Below are positions 44,196 to 55,700 of a stretch of DNA of 64,000 nt, piece after piece; positions within the stretch are counted from its first letter, which is position 1; every line of letters starts with the position of its first letter. The notes below the pieces were generated by a model. That model was not told where the DNA came from and made no database searches. It saw only the letters and a program-made list of their open reading frames with translations. A program made the position numbers and the translations under genes. Origin of the DNA: Pseudopyrenochaeta lycopersici (Eukaryota; Ascomycota; Dothideomycetes; Pleosporales; Pseudopyrenochaetaceae); NCBI GenBank assembly GCA_003313425.1, contig NHZP01000004.1, positions 62,001 through 126,000 of the forward strand, in the 5' to 3' direction.

Positions 44196-44354
44196 CTACT
44201 CGATGCCCAGGCCGGCAAGGTCGCTGCGCTTGGAACCGATAACGATATCAGAACCACCGTCTGTTGGAGCGACTCCCGCGGCTTTGAGAGGATGGGCGAA
44301 GGAGAATGTTGCGAGGAGGGTGGTGAGGAGGAGGGTAAGGGTTTGGAAGTGCAT
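44196..44354 (-). CDS. Very small secreted peptide precursor with Kex2-type site
   Basis: 52 aa, translated directly from the minus strand. MHFQTLTLLLTTLLATFSFA is a classic signal peptide with cleavage before HPLKAAG. The remainder ends with the dibasic KR, then SDLAGLGIE and the stop, so Kex2 processing would release a nine-residue C-terminal peptide. There are no cysteines. TATA-like CGATATATTC sits about 60 bp upstream. It shares orientation and layout (signal peptide, short spacer, KR, short tail) with the 66-aa gene 1.2 kb away but not its sequence. The frame is short, so the call rests on the signal peptide. Confidence 0.55.
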   Translation of the reverse strand: MHFQTLTLLLTTLLATFSFAHPLKAAGVAPTDGGSDIVIGSKRSDLAGLGIE

Positions 44355-44410
44355 TGTCAGGACGTGTTTACTAGGAGTTTGTGCTCGACGAGAGGTGAGG
44401 CGTAGAGTTT

Positions 44411-44420
44411 GAATATATCG
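44411..44420 (-). promoter_or_regulatory. TATA-like element of the 52-aa peptide gene
   Basis: Reads CGATATATTC on the minus strand, about 57 bp before the ATG at 44354. Confidence 0.35.
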
Positions 44421-45333
44421 TTAGAAAGAATGGTATTGGGTCTTGTTGAAGCGGTAGGTACTTGTTAGTTTTGAGTTCAAGCCAGCCGGTTTCGTCCTTT
44501 CTATTAGTTGTGCACGATCTTATATCTCCAGACCAACTGTTCGTCTAGCATTATCCTCCTCGCACTTCCCGCCAATCTAAGCTTGGGAATAACCACAGCG
44601 CTATACCACATACCCCACATCTCGGTTTCAAAAGACAGTTCTGGCGCATTTCTCGACCTAGTCCAGTCCGTCCATGTCCAAGCTCCGCAACCATGCATCT
44701 CCCTTCAGTCTCCAAAACGGAATATCCCTAGCTTCGCCTTCCTCTTCCCATCCACATGAAAAGACGCCCTTGACCCACCCCACTAGCTTGGCCATCTCGT
44801 TTTCACAGTCGATACCCTAAACCACACAGCCTCCACCTGCACCGAATCCCACCTCCTACGCGAGACTGCGCCCGAGACATGGCCATAGACTGCTGGAAAA
44901 AGCAGTCCTTCAACTTGCACTAATTATATTTACCCAGATACGATGCGCTGGTCTCGGGGAATCGACCTGTGATATTGCATAGCTCGAGTTTGGCCCCCAC
45001 GTAAGACGGGTGGAATCTAGCGTACAGAACTGCGGCTAGTAGCGAGCTGAAAACGTTAGTCTTGTAATATTGATTTCGAGTTATGCCGACTGGAATGAGG
45101 CTTTGAGGTCGCAAATTGGGCTGGTATGCGGGATTTGGTGTAATTGAGAAGACTTTTTCTAAGGGGTACAGATGAGTGTGTCAATATGAGATGGCACAAC
45201 TCTTCGGAGAGTCAGAGTATCGCTATTTTTTAGTCATGCTTTCTACACTGCTCCATCAGCCTTGGACCTAATGCGCCTCACTCCCCAAAAAATGAAGGCA
45301 AAAAATAATCGTTCAACGCACAACAAGGGTCGC
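44421..45333. other. Intergenic region upstream of small peptide gene
   Basis: About 0.9 kb, no supported gene. Includes the 3' flank of the SMP-30 gene. Confidence 0.45.
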
Positions 45334-46835
45334 TCATTTGCCAACCACCTGACCGTTCACTTTTCTGCCTTCCAAGTTTGCGCCACCCTTGAACTTGAAC
45401 CTCTTCAATCCGCGAACGCCAACGTTGATCTTGAAACAGCTTCCGGCGTACTCATCCGCGGGTGTGCCGTCGGGTCCGCTTGTGCCTCCTGCGCTCGTGA
45501 TGAACAGTTCCTTGCCGACAAAGCATGGGCACGTGGGCGATGATGTCGGGACCTTGATTTCCGCAACGATTTCACCCTGTGGTGAGATTTTGAGCACATG
45601 GCTACCACCGTGAAGAGCAGTCCACATAAATCCTTCCTCGTCGATGCAATGGCCGTCTGGAACGGCGTCTTTGCCGTAGCGGTTATCTTCTGGCATAGTA
45701 AAGAATGGGCGCTTGTTGGTGATTGCGCCGGTGGCTTGGTCGTAGTCGAACTGGTAGATCGTCTTGAATGGGCTGTCGGCCCAGTACATAATGGTATCAT
45801 CCTTATTCCAGGTCGTGCCATTGGGAATGGTGATGTTGCTCATGGGACGGTCGAGACTCAAATCGGGGTTGAGACGGAAGACAGCACCTTCTGAGCTCCA
45901 ATCCGAGACGAGAGGGTCGAACATGTAGCCAGCCCAGAAACGTCCTTGGCTATCTACAGCGCCGTCATTGCCGCGGAACTTTTCATGCTTCTTTGCTGAG
46001 ACTTCATCTTCTGACCATACTTTCTTGATCCATCGGTACTCGCCGGTTTGCTTGTTGGCGACGCCATAGCCGAATTTGCCACCGAAGATGAATTCTTTGT
46101 CATTGCCCTCGATATCTGCTGTGCAACTATGGATTGTTATAATTTGTTATTGAATCAGGGAAGCTTAGTGAATTTACCCTATCGAGATGTCATACTCCTT
46201 GACGACTTTGTGGCTGGAAGGACCTTCAGTCAGATTGACGCGGTGCACCTTTTGCTTCTCGACGTCGAGGAAGCGAATTGTGTTGGTGTCCTCTTCCCAG
46301 AAAGGACCTTCGCCAAGGGAGCAGTTTAGCTTGAGCCATGGCTATGAATTGTTAGCAATCATGTCTTCTTGTGAACTTGCGCATGACGTAGACAGTGGGA
46401 ATGTTAGCCAGGAGTGGTCGAACATGAACTAGACGGCTTCGATGTATATATGCGACACTGCTCTGAGGGCTGGAAGGGCTTGCATCCCGCCAAGCGAGGC
46501 TCAATGGCAGCCAATTCGCGATCAGGCAGTCATCCATGGTGCGTCGCATTGTTCTCAATGCGGATGCATGACCTCAGCGGGGCTGAGAAAGCTACCCCTC
46601 GTCCACAACCTCAAGAAAATAACAATTTCTGACATACCTCAGTAATCTCGTACTTTTTGACTTCAGACATGTTGGACGACGATCCAGTGGTTGGCGCGGG
46701 TGTTTGTGTGCCGCTTTCAATGTCCTTTGGTTGGCCGTTGGCGCGTTGATGTTGCTGTGTGTTCTTCGCCGTCGCAGCGCCGCCCGTCCAGGCGTCCCTG
46801 AGGGAGGCCCACAATTTGGATAGCGTCGCTCCCAT
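45334..46835 (-). CDS. SMP-30/gluconolactonase-like beta-propeller with myristoylation-type N-terminus
   Basis: Exons 46638-46835, 46178-46341 and 45334-46126 give 384 aa, with introns of 296 and 51 bp and frames kept (YEITE-PWLKLN and SIG-CTADIEGND). The propeller carries the regucalcin/SMP-30 signatures: LGEGPFWEED with the metal-type Glu, ADIEGND, FRGNDGAVDSQGRFWAG, IPNGTTWNKDD and VPDGHCIDEEGFMW. The family hydrolyses sugar lactones with a divalent metal. The unusual part is the first 55 residues: MGATLSKLW matches the N-myristoylation consensus (Gly2, Ser6, Lys7), followed by a polar linker before the conventional start MSEVKKYEITE at 46670. Two translation starts, giving membrane and soluble forms, are possible. 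Confidence 0.85.
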
Positions 46836-48218
46836 GTTCGAATGACGTGCCGATGAGCCGCCGACGAGGCTATGGGAAAGTCGCCCGTGTCGATGGGCGC
46901 GACAAGTCTACTCCAACGTGCAACCTTCTTTACTCGGAATTGCGGACGCTCAGAAGACGCCAATCAGCGCGTTCTTGGGGGGCAGGCGGCAGGCGGGACA
47001 AGTGACTTGGAAAAGCGTGGAACCACGGAACTCCAACAGATGCGGCGGCTTCAGGTATACATATGGCCTTTGTCGTAATAATCCTGCTCGCGCGCTTCAA
47101 GCAGGCGCTGCCGGCCATGCGGATCGTTGGGCCAACAGGCCATTATCGCAGCATCAATCAAAGGCTTCTACGGGCGCGTGCTGTCCATAGCTGCCTCGTT
47201 TCAGTGACAGCGGGTATGGGCGTTGGTACGTATACAGTATAGTGGGTTTGTATTGCTGATAGACTACGCGGTTGATGAGGCGGTGATAACAAGTCATTGT
47301 CGGCTGAACGGTCCGGCAAGGCCTGTGCATCAAGCACCTTGCCTGACGACGGGGAGTAACGAATCTCCGTTCCGGAAGAATAAGAGCTAGTCTGCGGTTA
47401 TAGAGGCGCTCCCGCCCGCTGGGGCTCTGCTTTTGCTTATAGGCCACATGTTTCATCCCGAAAGTTCCGGCTTGACGACAACCAAGCAGCGCGTTGATAA
47501 TAGGTGATCTGGCTTCTTCCGCCTATATCACGACTCTCTACGTCTTGCATGCCAGAGAACCCTCCGATAGCGCCACGCGGGAGGACCTGCATGGCCTTTT
47601 TGATATAAACTTGATTGAAATAATAGGGAAGGATAGAAGCGTACCCAGCAATAGCGGCCTGTAAGGGCACGACCAGTCAGCACTATCGCCACTGAAGCAT
47701 TAAGCCTGTGCCTCTCGAATATAGACCTTGCGATATATTGCAATGGCACGCATAGTACTTTGGAAACTTGTTGAGCGACTACTATCGAAATATTCAAGCA
47801 GCTGTGCTTCGGACATTTACATGCAATCCATGCCTGAAGCGAGATAAGGTTTCATCTACAACACCTGGATCACACAGGTCGATCAATAATCACAGCATCA
47901 ACGACGGGAGAATTACGTCTTGTTACAGTGCCTAGTTGATTGCATGCCTTTGCCCCTCCCAGGTAATTGTAGTGACTGGAGAGTTGAAGGGACTGGGCAT
48001 TTTTGTATCTACCGATTCGATAATTACTCGCCTTTCGTTATTCAACACCATACCTCAACATCTCTATTCCCAACCATAATTCGCTGCAGCTAGTCGCGCC
48101 ATTCCTTTCTTCCAAGCATTGCTTGCAGAACGTATTTGGGTCTTCTGCTAGCCGATGCAATTTTGATCTTCTGACGAGTTCCTCTCAGAATTCACCCTTC
48201 GCAACCTCTCCGACATCC
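46836..48218. other. Intergenic region, no supported gene
   Basis: About 1.4 kb containing the SMP-30 promoter and then mixed sequence. Frames at 47154-47456 and 47437-47670 (minus) have no domain and are not called. Confidence 0.45.
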
Positions 48219-48672
48219 TTAGCGAAGGTTGCTCCGCCCCCTCATGTTCCTTGGCAACTGCTCCTTCCCGTGAATGGCGTCGATTGGGTCATTGTCATAT
48301 TCATCAGAAGCAATCTCTTCGTCAGTGTCGTCTGCGAAAATTAGTTACAATCATATGCTCTAAGTCTGGGTGACGGCGGCAGAAAACAATCATGATTGAA
48401 CGAATTGTTCTGAACATCCCTTCATGGTGTCTGCTTTTGTCACTCGTATCCATCTCATGCTCGTTCAGGAAAACCGGCGCCCTAATCCGACAACTGCGGA
48501 CACTCCTCGTCCCGTTTCTTTGGTGTTTGACTTCGCCTATATACTCGTCTGATTCGCGTGGCGACAAATACGGCGTTGTGTTAACACTACTCAGCAATGG
48601 TTTGATTGGAGGTTTATTCCCTCGACCCTGCTGCATGATGTTGTACCAGGCATGCTGAACACGCGTATCCAT
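48219..48672 (-). CDS. Hypothetical protein, two-exon model
   Basis: An exon starting at the ATG at 48672 (MDTRVQHAWYNIM) runs to about 48375, and a second exon is 48219-48331. The proposed 43-bp intron has a weak GTCACC donor but an excellent branch and acceptor (TAACTAAT, TTTCGCAG). The result is 136 aa in frame, ending DDTDEEIASDEYDNDPIDA and a basic tail. The acidic last exon reads like real coding sequence. No family is recognised. A donor upstream at GTTCAATC is an alternative. It could be the 3' part of a larger, partly decayed gene together with 48946-49122. Confidence 0.35.
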
Positions 48673-48945
48673 CCGGCCCAGCTCACCGGAGGTATCGGAC
48701 CGTCAAGGTTGCCAGAATCACACCACGACTGTTCTGATGCAGGACAGAAAGCACCTGTCAATTCTCGCAATCATATGCTTTGTACGTTCCACCGTCGCCA
48801 TTCTGTCTCGTGGCAAAGAGGCATTCATACTGGAAACATCGTTTGTCGACTCGACTTGACTTCATGGTCATCTCTTGGAACCCACCGTGTTTGGTGTCGG
48901 ACCATAAGTGAGTTTTCCTGGATTCAAAGTGATATTTGTACGCTC

Positions 48946-49122
48946 TCAAGTCCTATAAGATATCAACGCAACGTAACAAAGAAGTCCATAATCTGTTGGA
49001 GAGTCGGGGCATTTGCGAACGTCGACTTGCAGACGTTCGATAATAGTCTGCGTTGCTGATTCTAGAACCCTATCAACATCTGGGCAACTGTGACTTCTGT
49101 CGTAAGTCTCTAGCGGTGCTTT
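48946..49122 (-). pseudogene. Possible exon remnant of a decayed gene
   Basis: A 58-codon frame without ATG on the minus strand reads KAPLETYDRSHSCPDVDR, then VLESATQTIIERLQVDVRKC and PDSPTDYGLLCYVALISYRT, which is strikingly protein-like. It runs straight into TGA. After that stop the same frame continues protein-like for about 25 codons (ERTNITLNPGKLTYGPTPN). A CGA-to-TGA change would explain the break and is of the C-to-T kind RIP makes, but this is inference. No start or splice site gives an intact gene. Confidence 0.3.
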
Positions 49123-49407
49123 TCACCATGATGTTTTTTTGGTCAACCAAATCGGAATTCTACACCAACTCCAAGACGTCCCACACCAGCTGAAAGAGTG
49201 AGGAAAGTTAGATCATCTTTAGTCCCCGTCCTGTAGATATCAATTCCAGATCGATATATATCCAAGGCCTCAGAACCACCACGAACGCGTTTCCCTCAAG
49301 AACCTCTCACCATGGTACTCAATCTCTCCCCGGCTAACCCTCCCCCCTCCCACCATCGTACTCAATCTCTTCCTCGCCAACCCTCCCCCTCCCCAAAACA
49401 CTCAGCA

Positions 49408-49973
49408 CTACACACTCGCAACCTTCTCCCCCATCTCAACCTCCTTATCCAGCACAAAAATATTCCCAAATTCCTCCCCGCCCTTCCCCCCAAGCGTCTC
49501 GTCGTCCACAATCAGCACGGCAAAGAACTTGGCCCGCTCACTGGTACTGGGATTCTCGCTCCGCTGGTGATGGCAGCCAGGCCCCTCGTACCAGAACTCG
49601 CCGGGCCCGTAGGTCTGCGGGGCGGCGTTGTTCATCTGGTTGAGCGAGGTGCCGGAGATGGGGATGGCGATTGCGGTGGCGCCGCCGTGCTTGTGGGAGG
49701 GGGTGCCGCCGTTGGGCGGGATGTCGATGAGGAGGACGAGAATGGTTTTGCCGGGGAGGTTGGAGGGGTTGTAGCGTGCTAGGATTTGGAGGTCTTCACG
49801 TGGTTTGCTGGGAAGGGTTAGTGGATGGAGTTGAGTGTTTGGAGTAGCAGCGTTGGGAAGGTGGGGTTTTTTTTTCATTTTAGGAAGTAGTAGTTGCACG
49901 TTTGCACTTACCCTTCAATCTGCCAGACGCCATCGACCTTTACGACATTGGGTGAGACAAATGTTGTAGCCAT
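49408..49973 (-). CDS. Small cupin-domain protein
   Basis: Exons 49912-49973 and 49408-49807 joined across a 104-bp intron give 153 aa (VWQIEG-KPREDLQIL). The two cupin motifs are present: PPNGGTPSHKHGGATAIAI with the metal-type HKH, and GPGEFWYEGPGCHHQRSEN with the second-motif His. Single-domain cupins of this size are found among dioxygenases, isomerases and metal-binding proteins, so the reaction cannot be named. There is no signal peptide, so it is likely cytosolic. A TATA box (50059-50066) lies about 90 bp upstream. Confidence 0.8.
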
Positions 49974-50058
49974 AGTGAGGATATTCTTTTTCTTCCTGCT
50001 TGAGTGCGAGTGAAAGGACGTAAGTTTGGCAACATTGAAACTACCCTACATTGTCGAA

Positions 50059-50066
50059 TATTTATA
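50059..50066 (-). promoter_or_regulatory. TATA box of the cupin gene
   Basis: TATAAATA on the minus strand, 86-93 bp before the cupin ATG. Confidence 0.45.
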
Positions 50067-50725
50067 TCTAGCACCGCCAAACTCTTCGGCAATGCTCTTG
50101 TGTATATCTCGATTCTGACTCTGCCTGTTGCGATTACCGCAGTTGCCCGATGTCAGTGGCCGAGTACCCGAAAAGGGTCAACGCTGATACCCGATCTGCC
50201 AAACTTACACCTACCGGCAAATAATCATAGGCCTCTTGCTCGAATGGTTTGTATCAATTACACAATGTTTTCGGCGCGAAGTCAGCTTTTGTAAGCTTGT
50301 TTCCGCAATTCGTCCAATCACGAGACCGAGGCCAAGCTCGGGATCCATCGCATGCGACACAGAAGTATGACTGAAGCTGCGAGACATCGTAGCCGCAGGA
50401 GCTCTAACACTGTCTCCAAACCTGCTAGATGAACTGCACTTTGCTTGACGTCGGCCTTGGAAAAGACTCAATGAGTGATAACCATGCAATTTGTACAACT
50501 AATATTGTACAAAGCTATTCCAAATGGTCTGAGTTGTGACAGATCCTTTACCGTTCCCTTTTCCAAATCCCAAGATGTACTCTTACAATAAAAAAAATAT
50601 ATACAACGAATGAGTCGTAGGGTCATCCCGCAAACTCCGGTTCTGTTGCAGTGTCCTGGTTGATCAATTGCTCAATGCCATCGTCTTTTACCTGCTGACT
50701 CGATTTTGTTCGACAAACCCAGTGT
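50067..50725. other. Intergenic region upstream of cupin gene
   Basis: About 0.66 kb, ending at the stop of the RCF1 gene. No other gene seen. Confidence 0.45.
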
Positions 50726-51315
50726 TCATTTCCCCTCCAATTGGTCCTTCAACTCCTTCGTCTTACTCGCAACCATCTCAGTAACCCCCCTCGCTTCCTC
50801 TTTAGCCTCCTCCCCTGCGGCCCTCCCCTTCTTAGCCATCCTCTCCCTCCATGCCTTGTCCTCCTCGTCTCTGGCTTCCAATTCCCTCAACCATCTCCCC
50901 CTCTTCTCCATGCGCTCCTTCTCGGCCACCATCTTCTCGTAATCCTTCCTCTTCAAGCGGTCCTTCTGCCAGTACAAATTGCCGGCTACGAGGACGGCGA
51001 TGGTGAATGTTTGTGCGTAGAGACGGCGGCGAAAGTATACGTTTGTCATTTTATGGTCGCCTTTGCGCATCGCACGGGTTGCACCGACAATGGCCCAGGC
51101 AGTCAAGCCGCAGCCGAGGGGAATGAGGGGCTCTTCGCGGAAGCGGCGCCATATTTTGTCGAGTGTGTTTTCGTTGTAGAAGTCGCTGTAGGAAATGTGA
51201 GCAGTTGGCTTGAAAGGCACATGATCTAAGCATTCAGAGCACATATGAGAACATACGCATTTTCATCAAAGGAAGAAGGGAGCGGTGCGCTATTCGGCGG
51301 TCCAAAGTTAGACAT
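50726..51315 (-). CDS. RCF1: Respiratory supercomplex factor 1 (HIG1 domain)
   Basis: Exons 51257-51315 and 50726-51185 joined across a 71-bp intron give 172 aa (SSFDENA-DFYNENTLDK). The HIG_1_N domain contains REEPLIPLGCGLTAWAIVGA and TFTIAVLVAGNLYWQK as two membrane helices, separated by the family loop with YFRRRLYAQ. A long, charged coiled-coil tail (RKDYEKMVAEKERMEKRGRW) follows. Rcf1 sits in the inner mitochondrial membrane and helps cytochrome oxidase assembly and complex III-IV supercomplexes. Length and layout match the family. Confidence 0.9.
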
Positions 51316-51696
51316 GGTGGACTAGATGCGGAGGTGGCGGAGGTGTCGCGTGAGTCGAGGTGTGTAATTGGAGCGTCTCCACGGTCAAATTAAATAAAGA
51401 CAATGTAGCACTCTGCTCGAAGACACTACAGAAGCTATACAGAAGCTCGAACCGGCGGCTAGAGGGGTGCTGTGAGCAAGTGAATAGCGTCGAGATGCGG
51501 AGCGCATCGATTATCTCACCACTTCTCGGCCATCGGCCCTTTTGGATGTTCCAGCGCCGATCCGCACTTCTGCACGACACGACCAGCGGAGCGCCAAAGG
51601 TGGTAGCCTAAAGATCGCGCATCTCTTAATTCAACGTCCTCACACCTTGGAGTCGCCTTTCATGAGGTCGAGGTTCCATTATATCCTTGCCGCGCC
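51316..51696. promoter_or_regulatory. Divergent promoter, RCF1 / DUF1746 gene
   Basis: 381 bp separate the two ATGs. No strong TATA box is visible. Co-regulation is inferred from the head-to-head layout only. Confidence 0.4.
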
Positions 51697-52765
51697 ATGA
51701 ACGATGAGGCCGAGTCGTCGCGGGCTGCACAGCGCCTTGGAGAGGCCTCCGAGCTGGCGGACCCTGATGACGCGATGGCCGCCGTTGACGAACAGGAGGA
51801 TGAGCGCGACAGGGACAAGTGGGCAAAGGAGAGGAGGTTGGATGCAAAGAGGAAGCGCATTCGGATGCTGAATGAGCTCCTGCGCGAGCTGGATATGATG
51901 ATTTACATGCAGCTCATCGCCCTCTACCACTTGGAGTAGGCCTTCCTTGGCACTATAGCACAGGCTGGTCGCTAACAAAAGCCCTCGTAGCTGCTCGTTC
52001 TTCTGGCTCGCCGTCAAAGCCTTCATCCAGGGTAGCCTGCTCACCCCCATCCCCGACACTACGCTCGAGCGGCCGCCCGATGAGCCAAAGCCGTTCCTGC
52101 CACTACTCCTCTTCTCCTTTGGGGTCAACTTCTTCCTGCACCTCACATACCCTGCGCCGTCGGCCGGCGAGGACACCAGAGGCTACCTGCATGGCGGCTT
52201 GATGATCGACTTCATTGGCCAGCAGGGCCCGTCCAGTAAATGGAGGCTTGGAGCACTCGACGTGGGCATCTTGGTGCTGCAGCTGGTCATGGTGTCAGTG
52301 CATGTGAAGAGGCGCGAGTTGAAGAAGAAGCTGGCCAGCCTGTCGACAGGTGCGGCAGCCTCAAGCACGGGCAATGCAGCCTCAGGACCCACGTCAGATG
52401 CCCAAGCAGACGCTGCCGCACGGCTGGCAAGCGACAATGCCGCCCGAGAACAAGATGCCGATGACGAAGAGCGAGGCGTCTTGCACCGGACCGACACTCT
52501 ATCTGACATGGCAGCCGAGCCCGATGATGAAGAGGACGCTCTACTGCCGCCATCTACTGAGGCTGGCCACGCGGATGCCCTCGATTTGCTCTCTTCTGGC
52601 CAGTGTGTGATTGGCGACTTCACGCTTATCGACACGCTCTTGCAGGAGAATAAGAACTACTCGGCATACCGTCTGACGCGCTCAGAAGGCGGCATGAATG
52701 ATATGCCCGAGACGCTGCGCCGACTCAACACTCTGCGCACGCGCTTTGGCGTGGGAGGCGGGTGA
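51697..52765 (+). CDS. DUF1746 membrane protein, Dsc4-like subunit of the Dsc E3 ligase
   Basis: Exons 51697-51935 and 51991-52765 joined across a 55-bp intron give 337 aa (LIALYHL-DCSFFWLAVKA). The N-terminus is acidic and charged, then RKRIRMLNELLRELDMMIYM leads into three membrane segments: CSFFWLAVKAFIQGSLLTPI, PFLPLLLFSFGVNFFLHLTY and LGALDVGILVLQLVMVSVHV. Between helices is RGYLHGGLMIDFIGQQGP, the typical DUF1746 core. In S. pombe Dsc4 carries this domain and belongs to the Golgi Dsc E3 ligase needed to cleave SREBP under low oxygen. The tail, with its acidic DDEEDALLPPS and FTLIDTLLQENKNY motifs, is cytosolic. The Dsc4 assignment is family-level. Confidence 0.78.
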
Positions 52766-55700
52766 AAAGTAGGCGTAATCTTACCATCGCCCTTCTCCGT
52801 CATTTGTGCTTCTTAATCATATCTCCGCGGTCCCGTCATATTGCGGCGACGTGTAACGCTGTACTTCCCATCCTTCCCGATTCGACCCACCCTGCAGCGA
52901 TTTACCCCCCCATAACCCCCACCTGAATTCAGCTACCCCACGCGATGCCGCAACTTCCATGCCCCATGCTTCTGCACCAGAACAGCAGCATCAAAGAATC
53001 GCTTGCGGGACGAATCCAAGATCACTACTCACGATGCACGTTGCCGCCTGTCTGGTAACCCCACAACCCACTGCGGAGCCGTAAGACAGATCAGACCATC
53101 TTACCCCACCTCACCCCCATGCTTCATCTGCCTTGAGCCGCTGCCGAGCATCAACAGCAAGTCACACCGATGACGGGTCCAACGGCATACCGGTCGGCGT
53201 GTCCGTCATCTATCCGTCAGATGTGTGAAATTGGATTTCGCAATTTTCCGCGGAACGGGCTGTTATCGGTGTGAAGACAATTACAGGGGTGCAGCACCCG
53301 GGGGGATGCACGGCATTAGAGGTTCCATACATGTCGCCATCATTGTACCCCACGAGCCAAATTCGTGCTTGCATAAGCCCAACCCGAACATCCCGCATCC
53401 TTACCGCCTTCATCTCAACCTCAACAGACGCGTACAATGACTGACAACTGTGAGTGCGTCTGTGGGCATCAGCTGTGCCACCCAAGGGAGGCGAAGTGTG
53501 GTAAGGCGCACTTTGGACGTCGAGGATCCGTTATGCCACGAAGAGGGTCCGATCTGGACGTAGATGAAATCCGAAATGTATTGAATGATAATCAAATTTC
53601 ACATACCGATCATATCTCTCAACACTCAACGTCTATCAAACACACGCGAGTGAATCTGTCCAATCCCCCTGTGAATTTCCACATGGCTTTTGTGTTTGTT
53701 CATCTTTGCGTAGCAGCGTGTGAACAAGACACGGGTGCTCCACAGGGGTTACTTATTGTTGAATTGAACTTATCGTGCATGCGCAACCGACATCAACAAA
53801 GCAATTCCGTGGGTGTTTGATCTCGGACAAAAGCCTCTTGCGTGCTCCGTCATCTTCTCCTTGCTTCTTGCAGCAAAAGTATGCGACCCGTTGTGAGACC
53901 GTGCAAGGTCCTTTAAGATTGAAAAAAAAAAAAATAATGCGCGACGTGCGGGGTTTGATACGACGTCATATGCTGTGCTGTAACGGCGGCAGACCAGGTG
54001 CGGAGATATTTCGTCGGCGGTTGCGTTGGGCGTTACTCTCGGTATTGGGGCCAAAGTACGTCACATCCCATACATCCTCGACATGTTTTCCAGGGGACTT
54101 GTGAGTTTCAGTTGTGGAGTGGAGAGTGTCGTGGTGATGGTAGTCCCCATCTCCACCAATCACCGGTGACTCCGACGGTGCTATGTGCAAATAGGGGTGT
54201 TGTGAAGATTGGTTGGCGGGAGGTCGCCGCCGTCGAAAGTCAAACCATATGCACAACCTCCGCATCCAGTGATTCTGATATATCGAAAGAAACGGCGGCA
54301 GGCGTGAATGGGCGCTTAGTTCTACACTTTGCCACTATTGTTGAGTCAGTCGCTCAGTCACGCTCACCCTTTTTGCGGTGTGACCTGGCTTTTGTCTCCA
54401 CAGATTAGGTTGCGGACGGGCGGTACGGGGCGTCGGTCTTGCGCCAGTCATTTTGGTTTCCTCTCTATCCATCACACACCTGCATCTACACACCCTCCCA
54501 TCTCCCCATTGCGCATCACGCGCCTGAAGCCCCCCCTCCCCTCAGCCTCGCGCATAAGGAAAAATCGGTTATGAACCCACCAACCAGAATCCTCCCCACC
54601 TCCAACTAGCCATAGCATGTCGCACGAATTTTGTGATTGGCTAACTTTATTCGTCCCACTTGCAACAAAGAGGGGCCATCTCACATGACCGCTCCGTCCA
54701 TGCGGGTAAAATCCTCCTCGTCACTTTTCGTTGCTGACATGCATGATTGGGCTCCAGCGCACGACCCGGGGGACTGGGTGGGTGGGCTTGCATCCTTGTT
54801 TGCGTGCATATGTACGCTTGTGCAGGACGTGCAGCAAAAGTGGGTGGTTGTGGGGACATGCATGGGTAACGGAGAAGGGGAGAGGGATTATGTGGAACGG
54901 AGGCAGGTTGGCCGATATAGATGTGGCTACTGGATCTGTATCTTATGCTGATTCTTGAATAAGGATGATTTGGAACTTGTTTTGCAGCCCGTTTTGACTT
55001 TGGTTGAGCTTCCTTCCGAGTGGACTTTGCTTGCCAGCTAACGCAGCTCGTGTTTCTGCCGGGGCCAAAATAAAAACTTTGTTGTGTTCGTGAACCTTGA
55101 ATTCAAGGGTTCATGTGACAAGGACGGCTTCGAGATGAGCGTACAACGTAAGCGTAGCGTCGCAACCCGAGCAGAACTATGCTAGGGTCTTTGGCTTTCC
55201 AGTATGAAACGATATGAGGCCGCGATCCTGCCTGTAACTTCGTCCAATCCGCCGATAGCCGATATTCTGTGCATAAGGGCTATATGATCGACCAAGTATA
55301 CATTTTGTTGCATACTTTTGTGTGCGCGTGTGACTTGTATAGCAAGGTAGCAAGTCCTTCAACGGGTTGTCATACAGAAAGTGAGGCAACGATTAAGTAA
55401 TTCTGGCGTGCTCCTGCTGAAAATTCTCAACAACTGCCGTGTAACCATAAATCCGTAAAAACGTGCTTGAGCAGGCCAATATTGCGCAAAGCCCGCATCC
55501 TTCCATCTATTGCATGCATAAGCGCCGACTGAGGTGACGTTGCTTCCCCCGCGCTTGAATTCTCGAGTCCATTACTCGACGCCTCGCGCTCGTGTTGCCT
55601 GAGGAGCCCAGGCAGTAAGCCAGGACCCCGAATCTGACAGCGAGGATTATGATATGTAGAATGCGCGCATGGAACCGATCGCGGTCATGATGCTGGCGCC

